A stretch of DNA of 64,000 nt from Opisthorchis felineus (taxonomy: Eukaryota > Platyhelminthes > Trematoda > Opisthorchiida > Opisthorchiidae). The notes below the pieces were generated by a model. It was given only the letters and a program-made list of their open reading frames with translations, was not told the origin of the DNA and searched no databases. The stretch covers positions 218,477 through 282,476 of the forward strand of contig SJOL01007149.1 in assembly GCA_004794785.1 (NCBI GenBank), in the 5' to 3' direction. Below are positions 55,501 through 64,000 of this stretch, one piece after another. How positions within the stretch are numbered: position 1 is the first letter of the stretch; each line of letters begins with the position of its first letter. Position numbers and translations under genes: made by a program.

Positions 55501-58500
55501 TCCGTCGGACCAAACCGAATTGCTTTTCTGTTGATAACAATAGTCAACTTAATCCAGTAAATTTATTCTCGCACACAGGTGATTTCAATTATTATACACA
55601 GTACGGCAGGTGGACGGAAACGCTCACACAGTGGCTGAGGGAACTGCAGCGCAACTACTACATCAGCTGGACATCGGCAGCAACACAACCGAGGTGGGAT
55701 ATGGATCCCGTTAACACACTGGATACCATTCACGTCACCTTTCAATGCTGTGGCAGCAAAGGCGGTCGTGAAGCCTACAAGGAATGGTGGCAGTCAGATG
55801 TAGTAAAACCTGACCGTGGCACGTCCAGCGTTAGAAATGTGTAAGTTCAACACGTACACCACTTTGATCACTATGCCCACTTAACACGATTTTCCTGGTC
55901 CAAGATTTTAGGTTGCGACAGGCAAAAAAAAGATCCACCATACATATTCGCCTAACTTTGACATTAACTACTTATCATGCCCCATTTAGGTGGCACTAAC
56001 TAAGGATATTAATTACAGCTTAACTTGCGCCGCAGGACAAGTGACAAAATTATGCGGGTAGTATTTCTGAAGTGGATTTCGTACTTTTTAACTTTAAAGT
56101 TGCAGCACCGATCGCGGGACATTGTACGGCCCATCAAGTTGAACGAGCAGAGCGAAAAAGCATCAGTCACATAATCAGCCCTTTCAGTCATGACCGTGCT
56201 CACTTTTGGGGAAGACGTCAAGAACATTGCTATTCGAGTGCACTTGCCAACAAGTTGTGTCCGAGACCATAAACAATCTTAGCGGATTTCAGTATGAAGA
56301 AAAGTGTAAATGTATCTGGACTACTTCGCAGACAGTTGAAGAAAACGGACTTCCTGCGACTGGCCTTCGCTAAATACGCGATTCTCAACTCAGTCAGTCG
56401 GCTAAGCGTTGGAGGCGATGACACAGAGGGGAGGTACGCAGTGAAGGCAACAGCTTTGTTGCAGAATCGCCATTAGCTGCGTGATATAGCCATATCTGTC
56501 ATGGTCACTAGGCACTGGTGTGTCACAACATTCCTGTAACATCATCATCATCATAGACAACACAACATCAGTCTTCAACACTGATGCTTCGCTGCCGTAC
56601 AACCATAATTTAATGAAAGACTTGCTGTGAAAAAGGATAACATTAGATGAGGAAGCGAGATAGCCTAAGACCATTAGCCTACACCACTAGGGGCTTCACC
56701 ACATTTTTGAACAATACGGATGGAAGGTCATCCGAACCAGGAGCGCGGTAGCGCTCCAGGGCACGCATACAGTCAAAAACCTCCGGATGCGTCGTCCAGG
56801 GTTCTACATCAGTTGTAGGATCCAAATGAGTGGAAGCGGGTGGCTACAAGGATTGTTCAAAGTGCTTCGCCCAGCGGTCGAGGCATCCATTGCTGAAGAT
56901 GATCACACCTTGATGGTTTTGCTAACAGGCGGTTTCCGTGAGCTCGTCGCACGGATCAACTGAAATAATCTTCGGACATTCCCCGTTTTCCGGGCCTCTT
57001 CTCTCTCCTCAACAGATGTGGCATGACGGTATCGTTAACTGTAGGTGTCATGGTTGTAAGTGGGCTGGGATACTGCCAGGACACCCACACCTAAACAGAA
57101 GGACGATTAGGGTCCTCAACCAAGGCCTTTGGCTCAAAAGCATGACCGCAAGACAGCGGTGTTTAGTAAGAAAGGGAAATATACCACCATTTCTAAAGAG
57201 CAAGTCGCAACGCATGTTACAACCCCCAATCTGGAGGGCCAGGAGGCCGTGTTTGTTAAAACTTTGGCAATTGATCAACTTGGTATGAGAGAGAGACTCT
57301 GTGAGTTTCGCACGGACACCTCCCAGTATAGCTTAATGGGTTACGGAGACACACAAACCATCACACCACAGTAAGGTCCAATCTCTTCATGACGGGCATT
57401 CCTATAACGAATCGTAATGTCCTCTTTTCATCTAACCCAGTAAGACCGATATTCCTGGCTGCATACAATGAACCTCAAGTTCGCTGATATTGTTCCACAT
57501 CTGAACCCCAGCTGAATGCAATACAGCAAAGACCTAACGAAGTCACGGTACTTCCTCATCCCATAACAAGTTACCACAAAACTGTTGCTAGAATATGTAC
57601 ATGCCGCTCACAAGTACCGCTGAAACAGAAAACATATGGGCGGCATAAGATTAAATCCATAGAGACCGGCGACCCGGCAGGAGGGACAGTCAAGAGTGAC
57701 CGGGAATGTATTTCACTTTCGGCCCTAGTATCGAAAATTCCGTAGTGAGGAGACCGGACACTATCGTGATGCGTACCCCAATAACCTATTGAGCTGTAAA
57801 ATGGATCCCCATTCAGCATTCACAGAGTCTCTCCTACCAGGTTGGTCAATGGATGGAGCTGTGACACACAGTATCCTGGTCCTCCCGATTGGTGGTTAGA
57901 ACAAGTGTGGCAAGTTGTTCCATAAAATTTGGGCTACTCGAGTGATATTAAGCCGAACATCGCCGCCTGGCGGTCAGGCTTTTGAGCCAAGGGTTTTCGT
58001 CCTTCTTGATAGGTTTGGACGCCCTGACAAAATCCCTGCCCACATACAGCAGGGTAAAACCATAATCACAAGCATTTCGATCGCTGAACTAGATTTGCTC
58101 CATAACAGCTTACTCCTGGGTCTCAGCGACAAACTCGCTGTCAATGAGCCTTTTATAACCCATAAATTCGTCCAAATCTACCAATATTTTCAGAACCCAA
58201 TCGCGGTACACTGAAAAGTACAGTATCACCGGTGACTGGAAGCGGTTAATCCCATTCAGTTGCTGTCAGCTGCGCCTCAACGCGTCATGTGACCACACTG
58301 AGGGAAAGAGTCCCGACCATTTCTATCAACGAGGGTGTGTTGCACCGATTATCGAACTGACTATCGTTCCGTGGATGAAAATGGCTGGCGGTACGCTGGC
58401 CTTAGTGTTGGTCTTGATGGTAAGTTAGTAAGGGATTTCTAGCACCTCCGTTACGGTGGTTGTCTTATTGTGTAGATACAACAATGTGGTAGAATCTTCT

Positions 58501-61497
58501 AGCAAACAAGATAAGGTGGCCCGAGACGGGCCACATCAATGGTTAGAGACATTGTCAGACATGACCCAGTCGCGCCCTCAATGGCGCTCGTGCATCCAAG
58601 CTATTGCCTTCAATGCATAGCTCCCTTCCCAATCCCCCCACTTGACAGTCCACTGACAGTGCTGTATTTACGCACCAATTTACCAGCTCCCGCTTCCAAA
58701 ACGCAGCTACCTACCCCACCTCCCCAAATCATCGGTGAACGAAACTGTGGCAGCTACAACCACTGTACGACAAGTACGCGGTTCTTACAGCTGACAATGA
58801 TGATGGTGATAATCAGAACTCGCCAGTCGCGAATCGTTAGTGCAGCCTGGAATACCCTACTTTCGCATATTCACTTAGCTGTTCCTTAAGGAAGGCACTT
58901 TATGTGCGCTCTGCAGATTGTCCTACTGTGTTGAAGAGGCTAGCATAAGGTCTCTACCATTAAATCCAGCGTTTTCTCCACCGAAGATGAAATGTCCTCC
59001 GACCTGCGGCGTTGCAGAACTAGTATCAACAATGACGTGGTCCTCATGCGTTTTTTTGTTTGAATTTCCCCCAGTAGATGAGCCAAACCTACTAGCCGTT
59101 TCAATTCAGTCCACCATAGCGCTTTTCCTCCGGTCATGCCCCCTCAATCAGTCCAGTTCTATACCAGAGCATCTAGGAGGAGAAACAGCGAGACGATTAT
59201 CACGTTGGTTTCGATGTTAGAGATTCGTTCTACATACACTCAAGTATTGTATTCCGCCTATCTATTGTCTGAAAACATTAGTGCCTGGGAGCAAAAACTA
59301 ATCAGTAGCATTTATGACAGTGCTCAAATATCAGAGACATTTTTTTTAACATGACTGCACCCTAGGACGGTGTAACCCCACCTGATAGCATGTAATCACT
59401 ATTTTCTCGTGGACACGAAGGTCATGCAAAGCTTTTCATCTGGTCCTAGATACCTCAGCTCATTTTGTACCTGAGCATCATTCAACCTCGAGAGGTTATT
59501 CGGCAATTCCTACGAACCAGGGCGGAAATCCATCTGTTCTTTGCCTACTGGGGCCAGGTTGTCAGGGAGACAAAGCGAGAGGCACGAAAGCTATCCGTAA
59601 GTTTTACTACTGTTCCCGTTCTCGATAGACGTGGGTGATGGTTATCAAGTCAAGCACGTGCGTTTCCGTTACAATGGATTGTACGAAGTTAAACTCCATA
59701 TAGTTCGACCGACGAGGATTCAATTTTCCACTGAACAGACCGGTGAGGCTGAGACGATAAGAAAATCGTTTCAGCTACTGGACAAAATAAGGCTCCGAAG
59801 GCTACCATTAAGGGTGATCAAGACAAATACAGTTAGCATCTACCCAAACAAGGACATTTTAGAGAACAGTGTATTCAGTCCTACAGCTGTGAACCTCCAT
59901 TCGTTGCGTTCAGCCCCACCGTCCCGTTTCGACGTTCTCTTACAGTTGCCGAAGTGTTACCATGCCCTTGTGCTACGAAATATCACCAGGGCCGGAGTAG
60001 GTTCCGGTGGCATTATTCAAGAATGATGATGGAGCTTGGTGCTGTATCTTAAAGCTTGAAGATCAGAAATTACTCTGGACAGCTACTACAAAACAATTGC
60101 GATGCCTTTGGAAAAACTGACTTCTCCTAACAAGGATATAGGTCCTATGTCGGTTGTAGCCTACATGATACCTAACTGTCACAAGACAGGTCGCGGAACG
60201 TAACTTCGAGACAGGTAAGGGGTATACTGAATACATTTCTACCTATCGGGCGCTCTAGCAGCACCACGCATGCCGTAGACGCACGATGGACACAGTTATT
60301 TCCCCGCTTCCTAATTACTTGATGAGAAATATGGTCTTCAGGGGTGTGCGAATAATTATCGTGTGCTTTGGTCACACTTTCTATGAATAGAGGTCTACAG
60401 TGAACCGTCCAAAAGATTTCTTGAGAACAGCGGAGTCCTCCAGGACTTATTGTTGCCGTTACGGTGCTCATTCCTTATAACGAATGCCATTCGAAAACAC
60501 TCAGACCGACTTTTACTCCACGCTATTGCTTGTTTGACGAGAGAAAAATTCACTTTTTAAACAAACGAATTGCTAAAACAAACACGGTGATTAACCGAGT
60601 AGCTTGTCAATGTTCCGCGAAAAATCTTCATTGACACCAGATTAACATATCCAAAAAGGTTCGCTTATGTGTCGTACATGTGCCCTGAACAAACTGCTAA
60701 ACTGTAAGGGGTTAGAAAGAATGAGAACTATTGCGACATAAACACTGACCAAGAAGAGTTGAAGAAATTGTAGATCGCAACATGTCGAACATCCGGACAA
60801 GTATAGACGGATTGTCCCTGTTCGCACTTTGAACAGGTCAAGCTGTGAGAGTTCCAACTGATGAGCAATACGGTTTATTTTTCAAAGTCGTAGCTAGGCC
60901 TTTTTTAGAATTTTTGTCATCATCCCTCACATTCGATTCCAGCTACAACTGGAAAAGATGCAAAAGCAACGTGAACGGATTGCTGCATTGGAACGAAAAC
61001 TTCATGAACCAAGAGAACCCGGGGACGCGCCAACTAAATTAGCATATACCATGGAAACTACTGCCGGAGAATTACGGGGCGAGGGAGAGGAGGAGATACA
61101 GGAACCACGACGAGGGGATACAATGCCAAGACGCAGTGTGGTATTGTTCATGCGCGATTCGCTTCATCCTCCAATAAGACGAAGTACGGAGACGCAAATT
61201 GACTTGGAAGACACCACTATCTCCGGCTCCCGTTCGACATCCACGGGACGAAGCAGCCTGCCCAGTGGCCAAAATGAGAGTACAGCACCAACTGTTGAAA
61301 GTACAGAGTCTACCACAACCACAACGTTGGCGGCAAAAAAGCCACAAAGTAGCCCCACCAGTTCGAGTGAATCGACTGGAGGCCAATCAACTGTTGAAAG
61401 CGTACAACCAGCGCCACCATCAACACCATCACAACAGCGGAAGAAAACGACAACCTCAGGTAGTGGACAACCGAAACCCCTAATATGGCGATACTGA
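51949..61497 (+). CDS. Peripherin/RDS-like tetraspanin 2 (six exons, 657 residues)
   Basis: Exons: 51949-52580, 54275-54465, 55579-55840, 58224-58419, 59459-59596, 60943-61497; phases 2,1,2,0,0, identical to tetraspanin 1. The protein has a Ser/Glu-rich N-tail of about 125 residues, TM1 about 129-146, TM2 about 182-204, TM3 about 254-274, large loop 275-411, TM4 about 412-435, and a long C-tail with a coiled-coil-like start and a Ser/Thr-rich remainder. Loop cysteines are CCG (331-333), PFSCC (375, 376), C384 and GC (400): six, as in the paralogue, with none before CCG. One sequon lies at N381. Shared motifs with tetraspanin 1 include ELQLxxxxxQ in TM1, RMPxLPGQxEM before TM2, ELQRxYY in the loop and LYLxxxQP after TM4. 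Membrane shaping in photoreceptors or other membranes is inferred only from the family. Confidence 0.88.
52581..54274 (+). other. Tetraspanin 2 intron 1
   Basis: The 1.7 kb intron contains the family-2 SINE at 53560-53950. A 120-codon antisense frame at 52810-53172 is not recognised. Confidence 0.7.
53560..53950 (+). repeat. SINE-like repeat, family 2
   Basis: The copy has tRNA-like A-box (GGCCGAACGGTTAAG, about 53757-53771) and B-box (GGTTCGAGAGTCC, about 53801-53813) and shares its body with 14555-14960. Confidence 0.65.
54275..54465 (+). CDS. Tetraspanin 2 exon 2: intracellular loop and TM3
   Basis: It begins after CGGCTTAG with TELQLVRKAQQKRQKQQ, a Gln/Lys/Arg-rich segment, then RRWSWDPRFDQFRRPRRR and TM3 (VLHLTILMTVMVFGIVILA). 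The donor GTAAGT starts at 54466. Confidence 0.9.
54466..55578 (+). other. Tetraspanin 2 intron 2, nothing recognised
   Basis: 1.1 kb without recognisable repeats or coding features. Confidence 0.6.
55579..55840 (+). CDS. Tetraspanin 2 exon 3: first half of the large loop with CCG
   Basis: It begins after CACACAG, completing the same Ser-Asp junction as in the paralogue (SDFNYYTQYGRW). It contains LRELQRNYY and the signature DTIHVTFQCCG followed by EAYKEWW. The donor GTAAGT starts at 55841; phase 2. Confidence 0.92.
57050..57175 (-). repeat. SINE-like repeat, family 3
   Basis: The minus strand reads GCGGTCATGCTTTTGAGCCA, CCTTGG, CGTCCTTCTGTTTAGGTGTG and TCCTGGCAGTATCCCAGCCC. The last block is shared with family 1, so the families are related in their bodies. 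Confidence 0.6.
57955..58060 (+). repeat. SINE-like repeat, family 3, opposite orientation
   Basis: GGCGGTCAGGCTTTTGAGCC followed by AAGGGTTTTCGTCCTTCTTG matches the inverted copy at 57050-57175. Confidence 0.6.
58224..58419 (+). CDS. Tetraspanin 2 exon 4: second half of the large loop, start of TM4
   Basis: It begins after AGTACAG and encodes ITGDWKRLIPFSCCQLRLNA, SCDH, YQRGCVAPII and the start of TM4 (GGTLALVLVLM). It was recognised by homology to exon 4 of tetraspanin 1; stops upstream hide it from ATG-based ORF calling. Confidence 0.9.
58420..59458 (+). other. Tetraspanin 2 intron 4
   Basis: The 1 kb intron begins with an RTE 3' fragment (58528-58620). Frames at 58539-59220 have no recognisable domain apart from that fragment. 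Confidence 0.65.
58528..58620 (+). mobile_element. RTE-type retrotransposon 3' end fragment
   Basis: The frame starting near 58539 (TGG TTA GAG) gives WLETLSDMTQSRPQWRSCIQ then AIAFNA and TAG, the very C-terminus of the RTE polyprotein. It confirms the native stop region of the family. Confidence 0.75.
59459..59596 (+). CDS. Tetraspanin 2 exon 5: end of TM4 and proximal C-tail
   Basis: 46 codons after ACCTCAG: LILYLSIIQPREVIRQFLRT, then EIHLFFAYWGQVVRETKREA and RKLS before GTAAGT. Collinear with exon 5 of the paralogue, which is eight codons longer. Confidence 0.88.
59597..60942 (+). other. Tetraspanin 2 intron 5
   Basis: 1.3 kb. Two open frames (59631-60026 plus strand, 60172-60471 minus strand) are of unusual length for an intron but show no known motif. 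Confidence 0.55.
60943..61497 (+). CDS. Tetraspanin 2 exon 6: long C-terminal tail
   Basis: 184 codons plus TGA after GATTCCAG. It starts LQLEKMQKQRERIAALERKL, a heptad-like helix, then a Glu/Arg-rich stretch and a Ser/Thr/Gln/Pro-rich low-complexity region (for example STESTTTTTLAAKKP), ending PKPLIWRY. The terminal exon of the paralogue is unrelated, so the two tails have diverged or been replaced. Confidence 0.85.
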   Translation, partial: LQLEKMQKQRERIAALERKLHEPREPGDAPTKLAYTMETTAGELRGEGEEEIQEPRRGDTMPRRSVVLFMRDSLHPPIRRSTETQIDLEDTTISGSRSTSTGRSSLPSGQNESTAPTVESTESTTTTTLAAKKPQSSPTSSSESTGGQSTVESVQPAPPSTPSQQRKKTTTSGSGQPKPLIWRY

Positions 61498-62724
61498 CGA
61501 AACACTTAGTGAAAATCATACAAGTCTATTGCTCATTCTATGTAACTGACGTTGATGTTGCATCACGTTATGTGGTCGTTTCATTAAAGCGAATGACCTT
61601 AATACGGAGTTTATCTAAATATCGCCAAACTTTCTGCTCGATTGTTATGGGGCCAGACCTGTTCAATCCAGTCTATTTTTTTAGATGAACCAAGAGCTGA
61701 TTCACAATGGCTGCGACTGTCTAAATGATTGGGCACGTGAAACACGAAAGCTCAGACGAACATTTACAAAGTCCGGTTGAAAATTGCTTGTTACTCGCGA
61801 CTTGAGCAAAAGAGTCTATTCGAAGTCAAGTTGTATGAGGCATGATGCAGCATGAATGTTTTAGGCATGTAGACAGAGACTCCAAACAAAGAGAATATTT
61901 AAGCAACTCTGTTTGGACGCCGTAAAATGTTTATCCAAGGTAGTCGACAGAAGAACGATGACGTGTTTTAAACGCTCTTCCAGCATGTGCAACATGAACG
62001 AAACCGTGTAACTGCGGTAGAGTCGTATCAAACTGTTAGAAGACTAATCAAACACAGCACGACGTAGCTCAGCGTTGGGAACACGGTTCTCCTACCACGT
62101 GTGTGTAACGCTACGTGGACATATATGACCGAGAGCAACTAATCGTCTTCCGCCCTCTGAATAAAGCGGTAGAGTTTTGTATCTACACGATAACGCTGAT
62201 CTCACTGCAGCACTGTGCATTCACTGACAAGATAGTACCATGCCGATGCGATAAACGCTTAAATTGAAGCAAGGACGAACGGGTTTTCCCCCATCCTAGC
62301 AATCACTTTTTGGTAACGCTGTCAACAGATGTGATACGACTACGCACGCAGTTGGGTTTCAACAAACAAATGGGGAGGTGCACGTCCAATGTTGAAGTAG
62401 AACCCTGTACTTTATTGGTGCATCCAATAACTTATTAGGTGGACTTATCATTTACTGTACTTTGTCTTTTTGAAAGGGCCTGAATCGGGCGACACGAAAT
62501 CTTCCGCATCCTCCAAGTCCTTGAGGTTTTCTCCGGGTGGTAGACAACCCACGCGATTCCACTGTAATCATTTCTATTACGAAGTTGCAAAGAATGAAGA
62601 GAGGGAAAACCTGTGGAACACCACTTTTGGTAGTGAACTCAGTAGAACATTGTCCGCAGACCTTTACACGACCATGTATGTTGGATGTAGTGAGCGGAGG
62701 AGTGAAATGAAGATTTTGGGAGTG
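61498..62724. other. Downstream of tetraspanin 2, nothing recognised
   Basis: It should start with the tetraspanin 2 3' UTR; an ATTAAA occurs near 61585, but its use is speculative. No gene or repeat was recognised up to the RTE start. Confidence 0.5.
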
Positions 62725-62937
62725 TCTGTGTCTGTCCCCGTATTGCGAGTAACCGTATTACGGGGCGGTCTGGAGGTGAAGTCGTACTGTCCTCTGCGAT
62801 AGGAGTGTGAAGGCAGTAAGGCGTTTCCCCCAGGCGACCAGCATGTCCATATTTATGGAAGCAGCGATGCTGCCTTCCCCCGAGGAAGAATGGGTTAGAA
62901 AAGGTCGGCCCTAAAAACCGCACACTCCGATCGCCCA

Positions 62938-63291
62938 ATGGTTGACCGTGACCGCCGGCGCATTATTCAATACGGTCGAAATACTTTTAAAACCAAAGAG
63001 TCCGGTGCTGCTCAAAAGGCACCTGTTGTGCGCAGCCGCATCAGGAGTGAGACAGTAATGCCCTACTCCCTGCGCCCCCGGGCCAGGCCGGCCCCCTACA
63101 GCCAAGTAGGTCAGACTATTAAGTCATTGGCTCCGGGAAGGGTCCCCCAAGAGAACCCTAACAACCGCTGTCTCGCGGGCCAGACTCTTGGGTCAGAGGC
63201 TAGCGGCAGGGTCCCCGAACAAAACCCTACATCCTCCCATTGCCTTGTGGGTCAGACTTTTGAGTCAAAGGCTCAAGGTGGGGTACATTAA
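62938..63291 (+). CDS. Short upstream ORF of the RTE element (possible ORF1)
   Basis: 117 codons starting [15 protein letters not shown]. It contains a basic SLRPRARP stretch and two complete plus one partial copy of a 23-24-residue repeat (GQT...GRVP...NP), the units being 69 and 72 nt and so kept in frame. RTE elements often have a small first ORF; whether this is translated is unknown. The same region in the copy at 10300-12360 is broken and has one unit. Confidence 0.45.
   Translation: MVDRDRRRIIQYGRNTFKTKESGAAQKAPVVRSRIRSETVMPYSLRPRARPAPYSQVGQTIKSLAPGRVPQENPNNRCLAGQTLGSEASGRVPEQNPTSSHCLVGQTFESKAQGGVH
63109..63290 (+). repeat. Tandem repeat of about 70 bp in the RTE 5' region
   Basis: Units begin GTCAGAC/GCCAGAC at about 63109, 63179 and 63250 (the last partial), each followed by AGTCA/GGTCA...GGCT and a GGGTCCCC-like block. 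Confidence 0.8.
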
Positions 63292-63500
63292 CTAAACCCC
63301 CTTCTTCGGCCTGGGCAACCGGGAAGTATCATTTGCCCTTGCAGCTCTTCGCTCAACGGCCTTCTCGCTCACTCTTCCCCAACCCATCGTAAAATGCAGT
63401 GCAATCAACCCATCTGCCGATCCCCTAGCCACTGTTCCGTGTCTCGACCGTCGCCCAGAAAAATAAACCGAAATAATCACTACTAACCTCAAAAGACCAG

Positions 63501-64000
63501 ATCCACGTTGCAGCCTTTAATATCCGTACTCTATGTCAAATTGGGCAACAGGCATCCCTAGCTGAAACCTTGCTTTCCCTCCCTATCGATGTATGTTGTG
63601 TCTCCGAAGCACGAATACAAGACCCCACTTCGGTCGTACTCCTCAAGCCGCTTAGGACGAGCCCAGATGTTCCACATTTCACTCTTCGGGTATCCGCAAT
63701 GGCTCGTGGTATCTACGGTGTGGGAGTTGCACCCAGCCCCAAGGCTGGAAGCGCCTTACTGGACTGGATCCCAGTAAACAGTCGCCTATGCGCTGTGCGG
63801 TTGTCTGGCTCAGTTAAGATTAACGCAGATCGATGCGGTAAACGGTGTTTGTTTGTCGTATCAGCATACGCCCCAACAGATAACAGTTCTGAGACTGAGA
63901 AGGACCAGTTTTATCAAGATCTGTCACGACCGCTTCGGTCAGCAAGAAGGACGGATATAGTAATCCTAGCGGGTAATATGAATGCCCAAGTTGGACGACT
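63501..64000 (+). CDS. RTE endonuclease domain, N-terminal part (no stop before window end)
   Basis: The open frame reads VAAFNIRTLCQIGQQASLAE, IDVCCVSEARIQ, a long conserved spacer, and VVSAYAPTD. These are the Asn, Glu and Tyr motifs of the exonuclease-endonuclease-phosphatase fold that nicks target DNA for reverse transcription. The Asp motif, expected as GDMNAQVGRL, reads GNMNAQVGRL (63971-64000), a G-to-A change that removes a catalytic aspartate. RT would follow beyond the window. The true start codon is unclear; 63501 marks the beginning of the conserved frame. Confidence 0.85.
   Translation, partial: MHVAAFNIRTLCQIGQQASLAETLLSLPIDVCCVSEARIQDPTSVVLLKPLRTSPDVPHFTLRVSAMARGIYGVGVAPSPKAGSALLDWIPVNSRLCAVRLSGSVKINADRCGKRCLFVVSAYAPTDNSSETEKDQFYQDLSRPLRSARRTDIVILAGNMNAQVGR

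Larger units (their letters stand above)
55841..58223 (+). other. Tetraspanin 2 intron 3 with inverted SINE relatives
   Basis: The 2.4 kb intron contains two copies of a third SINE-like family in opposite orientation (57050-57175 and 57955-58060). Other short frames, including a 116-codon one at 56938-57288 that crosses the repeat, are not supported. Confidence 0.65.
62725..64000 (+). mobile_element. RTE-type non-LTR retrotransposon, 5' part (cut by window end)
   Basis: The 5' region (62725-63480) aligns with 10300-10900. It contains a short open frame (62938-63291) with in-frame repeats, then an open frame from about 63500 to the window end encoding an APE-type endonuclease. The element is far less decayed than the other copies. 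Confidence 0.88.

Noticed and set aside
59631..60026. 131-codon frame just after tetraspanin 2 exon 5
   Set aside because: Considered as an alternative C-terminus. It is not in frame with exon 5 across 59596, the GTAAGT donor is strong, and the frame has no known domain.
1..64000. CRISPR arrays, operons, bacterial-type regulatory elements
   Set aside because: None seen. Introns, SINEs and retrotransposons mark this as nuclear DNA of an animal.

Overview
The window looks like nuclear DNA of a digenean fluke, most likely an opisthorchiid (Clonorchis/Opisthorchis type). That assignment is an inference. It rests on large intron-rich genes, an RTE-type non-LTR retrotransposon family, a tRNA-derived SINE, Penelope-like remnants and hammerhead-ribozyme repeats. 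One assembly gap of 982 N is present (15756-16737). Only about 6 kb is coding; the rest is introns and decayed repeats.

Layout. (1) 1-5892, + strand: the last two coding exons of the ribosome-associated ATPase OLA1. Upstream sequence holds a head-to-head pair of Penelope-like remnants and an RTE 3' remnant; the last intron holds an antisense non-LTR reverse-transcriptase remnant. (2) 5893-13418: no host gene recognised. It holds a foldback repeat with a near-intact hammerhead ribozyme (9113-9405) and an internally deleted RTE copy (10300-12360). (3) 13419-36359, + strand: a six-exon gene for a 671-residue peripherin/RDS-like tetraspanin. (4) 36360-40233: intergenic, with a cluster of hammerhead repeats in both orientations. 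(5) 40234-47668, - strand: seven exons giving the C-terminal 602 residues of Mediator subunit MED14; its N-terminal half was not found. (6) 51949-61497, + strand: a second six-exon peripherin-like tetraspanin, 657 residues, whose five introns have exactly the phases (2,1,2,0,0) of the first. The two are ancient duplicates with diverged cytoplasmic tails, now separated by MED14. (7) 62725-64000, + strand: the 5' part of an RTE retrotransposon with a repeat-bearing short ORF and an endonuclease domain cut off by the window edge.

How they fit together. OLA1 and MED14 are conserved housekeeping proteins (translation-linked ATPase; RNA polymerase II Mediator scaffold). The two tetraspanins share the six-cysteine large loop of photoreceptor rim proteins (CCG, PFSCC, C, GC) but lack the extra cysteine used by vertebrate peripherin-2 to link dimers, and they carry unusually long tails. 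The most unusual non-coding signal is a dispersed repeat with a type I hammerhead ribozyme whose stem III is the palindrome ACCGGT; seven copies are recognisable, two with an intact catalytic core.

Exon boundaries were placed by reading frame, GT-AG signals, phase continuity and comparison with the remembered families. No alignment or search was run.
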